Shown piece by piece: positions 31,031 to 33,563 of a stretch of 33,563 bases of DNA. This stretch comes from an uncultured Acidobacteriia bacterium. Lineage in GTDB: Bacteria; Acidobacteriota; Terriglobia; Bryobacterales; Bryobacteraceae. The stretch is from the NCBI GenBank assembly GCA_903929755.1, contig CAIYVZ010000038.1, positions 1-33,563 of the forward strand, in the 5' to 3' direction. How positions within the stretch are numbered: the stretch's first letter is position 1; each line of letters starts with the position of its first letter. A model generated the notes under the pieces. That model had not been told where the DNA came from, made no database searches, and worked only from the letters and a program-made list of their open reading frames with translations. The translations under genes were made by a program, and so were the position numbers.

Positions 31031-33415
31031 AACGGTGAGACTTCCCGTATTTGACGTCTTCCCGTCAGAATTGATCACCTGAACGGAGTAGACGCGTGCG
31101 GTATTTCCAGGACTCACCTGCGCCACAACCTTGCCCGTTGCCACGCTCGTAATGGCGGTGCCCTGAATGGTTGTGGACGTTCCGCCGGCTGTCAGCACAA
31201 TCTTCAACCCTGCTTTGAAGCCGGTGCCGTTAATGGTGACCGCCTGCGTGCTGGTGGAACGTACCAGCGAAGTTGGATTTACGCTGGTAATAGCGGGTGG
31301 GGCTGTAACTACGGGGGCCGGAGCGGGCGCTGCCGCCACCGGCGCGGTGACTGCGAGACTGGAAGTTGGCGACACCTTCCCATCCACGTTGACCACCTGC
31401 ACTGTCCACGTTCTGGCCGTAGTTCCCACGTTCAACGCGACGGTTATTGCAGTGGACGTAAGTGTGGTGGGCAACAGAGCAGTAACCGCGCCACCTGAAT
31501 AAGTCAGGTTTATCTTCGCCCCACTCTGAAAACCAGTTCCCGTAATGGTGACCGTCTGGTTCGCCGTGGAACCGCTCAACGACGAGGGATTCAGAGACGT
31601 AATGGTCGGCGCCGGAGCGGTGACAACAAGATTCGATGTTGCCGATGTTTTCCCGTCCGGGTTCAGAACCTGCAGCGTCCAGGTTCGAACGGTTGTTCCC
31701 ACATTTACGGCCACGGCGATGGAAGTCCCCGTAACGGTTGCCGGGGTGAGAGAAGTGGTGGCCCCGCCCGCATAACTCAAATTCACTTTCGCGCCCGCCT
31801 GAAAGTTGGTCCCGGTAATAGTGATGGTCTGGTTCGCCGCAGCTCCGGTAATCGAAGCGGGAGCCAACGAACTAATAGCCGGCGCGGGGGCTGTGACGTT
31901 CAGGTTTGCGGCGACGGATTTCAAGCCATCGGCGTTCACAACCTGCACGGTCCACGTTCCGGGCAACGTCCCGACTGCGACCGTCACACTGGCGGAAGTT
32001 GCCGAAACGGCAGTGGGCGTCAGTAAGCTGGCAGTGCCTCCGACTTTCCCGAAGCTGACCCTGGCGCCAACCTTGAAGCCTGTGCCCGTAATGATCAGGT
32101 TCTGAGCGGCGGCAGATGTGGGCAGCGAGGCGGGGCTCAGGGAAGTGATTATCGGGCCGCTTGCCACAGCAGCACTCGCCGGCCAGTTCATCACCAGGTT
32201 GTAAGCGTCCACGGAACCGAGGCCGCTCGCCAGGTCGTAGCCTGGGCCAGCCGCAAAACCAGTCAGCATCCCCCCCGAGCAGTTCGCGGTGCCCGCCGTA
32301 CAAGGCACTGCATTGGTACCGGTAACCACATCGTGAAACGCGGTGGGAACCTGGCTCGCCATAGCGTAGAGCGCTGCGGCGGGGTTCCCTGCGCGGGAGT
32401 TCAGTTTTTGATTTCGCAGAGCCATAATCCCGGCAAAAGAAGGCGCCGCCGCCGAAGTGCCACCCACGCCGATAAGCCCTCCATTCAGCATCACCAGGTA
32501 AGGATCGTGACTGGCTCCCGAGAGAGAAACATCCGGGATGTAACGATGGTGTCCGGACGTCCCCGGGTCACTGGCTGGAACGCCGGTCCCGACCTGCCAG
32601 GAAGGCGTGGCATAGATAGAGCTGATTCCACCCGAGCCGGACCAAAGCCCACCGGATGCGGAACTTTCATTCCACACCACCTCCGGGATCCACGCCTTCG
32701 CGGTGGCATAGTAAGTGGCCAGACTATTCGTCGCGTTCCAGTAAACTGAGTCCGCACCAGCTTCGTTGAATTGAGTACCCCCAACCGCCAGGTTATAGGG
32801 CGTGGAAGCGATTCCACTAACCGCCAGGCCACTGGTGGCCGGGTGATTTGTACCACCATAATCGCAGCCCGCTGACCCGCTGTCACCCGAAGCCACAATC
32901 ACCGAAATTCCCTGCACCGCAGCCTGCTGCCACAGGTTATTGAAAAACGCATTCGCGCTCCCCAATTGTGCCTCGCACAGGCCAAAACTGGACGAGAGGA
33001 CAGGTGCCACATTGTTATTTACGATGTACAACGATGAAAGCATATCCCCGCCCGTCGTATTCGTGTTGGCCGAGAGTACGAACTTGATGGTGGCACCCTT
33101 TGCTACGGCGCCAGCCCACTGCACATCGAGCAGAGCTTCTACTTCCTCACCCTGACTAACCACCCCAGGGTTAGCTCCATTAAGTACAACCTCCGGAGTA
33201 TTCACCGGCAGGCCAAACATAGAACGGAACCCAGTTACATCGCTCATCAGGAAGTTGGTTCGGCCCACTATGGCAATTGTCTGCCCCGTGCCGTCATAGC
33301 CCGCGCTCCATAAAGGAGCAAGGTTGTAGATGGTAGAGAAATCTCCGGGCGACAGGCCGTGACCTCCTCGTGACAAGTTCGTAAGGGGGTTTATCTGGGT
33401 GTGGTGTTGCGGCAC
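31025..33415 (-). CDS. S53 (sedolisin) serine-carboxyl peptidase with four IPT/TIG repeats, lacking signal and propeptide (796 aa)
   Basis: A sedolisin (family S53) endopeptidase domain followed by four IPT/TIG immunoglobulin-like repeats. Numbering from GTG 33415: catalytic E93 and D97 (GEEVEALLD), oxyanion D178 (ASGDSGSAGC) and nucleophile S321 (GVGGTSAAAP). Calcium-site residues are D362 (FHDVVTGTN), D394 and D403 (GYDLASGLGSVD). The repeats begin near 421, 511, 600 and 700, each with a TITGTGFxxGAK-type strand, and end in SLTVK. Normal S53 precursors carry a signal peptide and a propeptide of about 150-200 residues that is cleaved during acid activation; here both are missing. The coding frame stays open across the junction to the window edge, but there the DNA belongs to an IS66-like element (transposase tail at 33433-33561). 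The true gene is therefore probably cut by the insertion. Confidence 0.8.
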   Translation of the reverse strand: MPQHHTQINPLTNLSRGGHGLSPGDFSTIYNLAPLWSAGYDGTGQTIAIVGRTNFLMSDVTGFRSMFGLPVNTPEVVLNGANPGVVSQGEEVEALLDVQWAGAVAKGATIKFVLSANTNTTGGDMLSSLYIVNNNVAPVLSSSFGLCEAQLGSANAFFNNLWQQAAVQGISVIVASGDSGSAGCDYGGTNHPATSGLAVSGIASTPYNLAVGGTQFNEAGADSVYWNATNSLATYYATAKAWIPEVVWNESSASGGLWSGSGGISSIYATPSWQVGTGVPASDPGTSGHHRYIPDVSLSGASHDPYLVMLNGGLIGVGGTSAAAPSFAGIMALRNQKLNSRAGNPAAALYAMASQVPTAFHDVVTGTNAVPCTAGTANCSGGMLTGFAAGPGYDLASGLGSVDAYNLVMNWPASAAVASGPIITSLSPASLPTSAAAQNLIITGTGFKVGARVSFGKVGGTASLLTPTAVSATSASVTVAVGTLPGTWTVQVVNADGLKSVAANLNVTAPAPAISSLAPASITGAAANQTITITGTNFQAGAKVNLSYAGGATTSLTPATVTGTSIAVAVNVGTTVRTWTLQVLNPDGKTSATSNLVVTAPAPTITSLNPSSLSGSTANQTVTITGTGFQSGAKINLTYSGGAVTALLPTTLTSTAITVALNVGTTARTWTVQVVNVDGKVSPTSSLAVTAPVAAAPAPAPVVTAPPAITSVNPTSLVRSTSTQAVTINGTGFKAGLKIVLTAGGTSTTIQGTAITSVATGKVVAQVSPGNTARVYSVQVINSDGKTSNTGSLTVK

Positions 33416-33424
33416 TGCATGAAA

Positions 33425-33563
33425 GTAACAGTTCAGGTAGGGCGGGAATTCTTGAGTAGGGACGTGGGCGGTTGTGCCAGGCGGTGTGAGCGGATGGCGC
33501 TGTTGAGGTAGTCGAGAGGGTGACGGTTCTGCATGCGGCAGGTTTGCGTGACGGTCAGCAGGC
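33425..33563 (-). mobile_element. End of an IS66-like insertion sequence (runs off the window)
   Basis: The block contains the tail of an IS66-type transposase (33433-33561). Just past its stop the plus-strand sequence reads GTAACAGTTCAGG from 33425, and GTAA is the start usual for IS66-family terminal inverted repeats. This places the element's end at about 33425, 10 bp from the first peptidase codon. IS66 elements make 8-bp target duplications, so GCATGAAA (33417-33424) would be the expected duplicate. The other end is outside the window. Confidence 0.6.
33433..33563 (-). CDS. IS66-family transposase, C-terminal fragment (5' end beyond window)
   Basis: Forty-two codons in frame from the window edge to TGA at 33435-33433. 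They read LLTVTQTCRMQNRHPLDYLN, then a segment ending SLLKN, matching the C-terminus of IS66-type DDE transposases (pattern V-x-T-C-R/K-x-x-x-x-x-P-x-x-Y/W-L, later PS/TSLLP). The start lies outside the window. It is the only part of the element's coding region visible here. Confidence 0.7.
   Translation of the reverse strand, partial: LLTVTQTCRMQNRHPLDYLNSAIRSHRLAQPPTSLLKNSRPT

Overview
The window looks like chromosomal DNA from an Acidobacteriota bacterium, most likely a Solibacter/Bryobacter relative. This is an inference from protein families: a TIGR03437 protein (a domain described from Solibacter usitatus), a large TonB-dependent receptor with an N-terminal carboxypeptidase-regulatory-like domain, an S53 (sedolisin) peptidase carrying IPT/TIG repeats, an alpha/beta-hydrolase-domain protein of the PF20091 type and a DUF1080 protein. 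The DNA is GC-rich and densely packed. Many neighbours overlap by ATGA or TAATG, and several divergent or convergent pairs have almost no intergenic space. Small-molecule metabolism and secreted hydrolases dominate. No rRNA, CRISPR array or phage structural gene was seen.

Left end (1-1900): a worn accessory strip. It has a tRNA-like 3' end with encoded CCA (about 133-158), an unrecognised 198-residue protein, a Fic-family pseudogene that has lost its catalytic motif, further coding debris, and an intact minus-strand tRNA-Pro(GGG) with its own terminator.

1.9-8.1 kb: a ClC-family chloride channel/transporter gene, then a tight three-gene operon of a redoxin, a flavin-dependent-halogenase-like FAD enzyme and a carotenoid/stilbene cleavage oxygenase. 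It converges on a minus-strand pair (glycerophosphodiesterase then Old Yellow Enzyme).

8.1-18.6 kb: a class-C beta-lactamase-like serine hydrolase (+); a minus operon of a hexuronate-type MFS transporter, a secreted alpha/beta hydrolase and a secretin-N-like periplasmic protein; a plus pair of a DUF1080 sugar hydrolase and a NagB-like deaminase; and a minus pair of a secreted MBL-fold hydrolase and an M48 metalloprotease. Together these suggest sugar scavenging and envelope upkeep.

18.6-29.5 kb, all minus: a TIGR03437 gene bracketed by two long stem-loops; a two-subunit molybdenum hydroxylase (2Fe-2S subunit plus Tat-exported Mo subunit) with a good sigma70-type promoter; and an operon of TonB-dependent receptor, 30-residue microORF, XRE-type regulator with a PBP-like (molybdate-type) sensor domain, class II CPD photolyase and TIGR01777 epimerase.

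29.5-33.6 kb: an aldehyde dehydrogenase (+) preceded by two tandem operator-like repeats, then an S53 peptidase (-) that lacks its signal and propeptide because the end of an IS66-like element lies directly upstream. The element runs off the right edge of the window.

The most interesting items are the redoxin/halogenase-like/oxygenase operon, the receptor-microORF-regulator-photolyase operon beside a Mo enzyme, the stem-loop-bracketed TIGR03437 gene, and the IS-decapitated protease.
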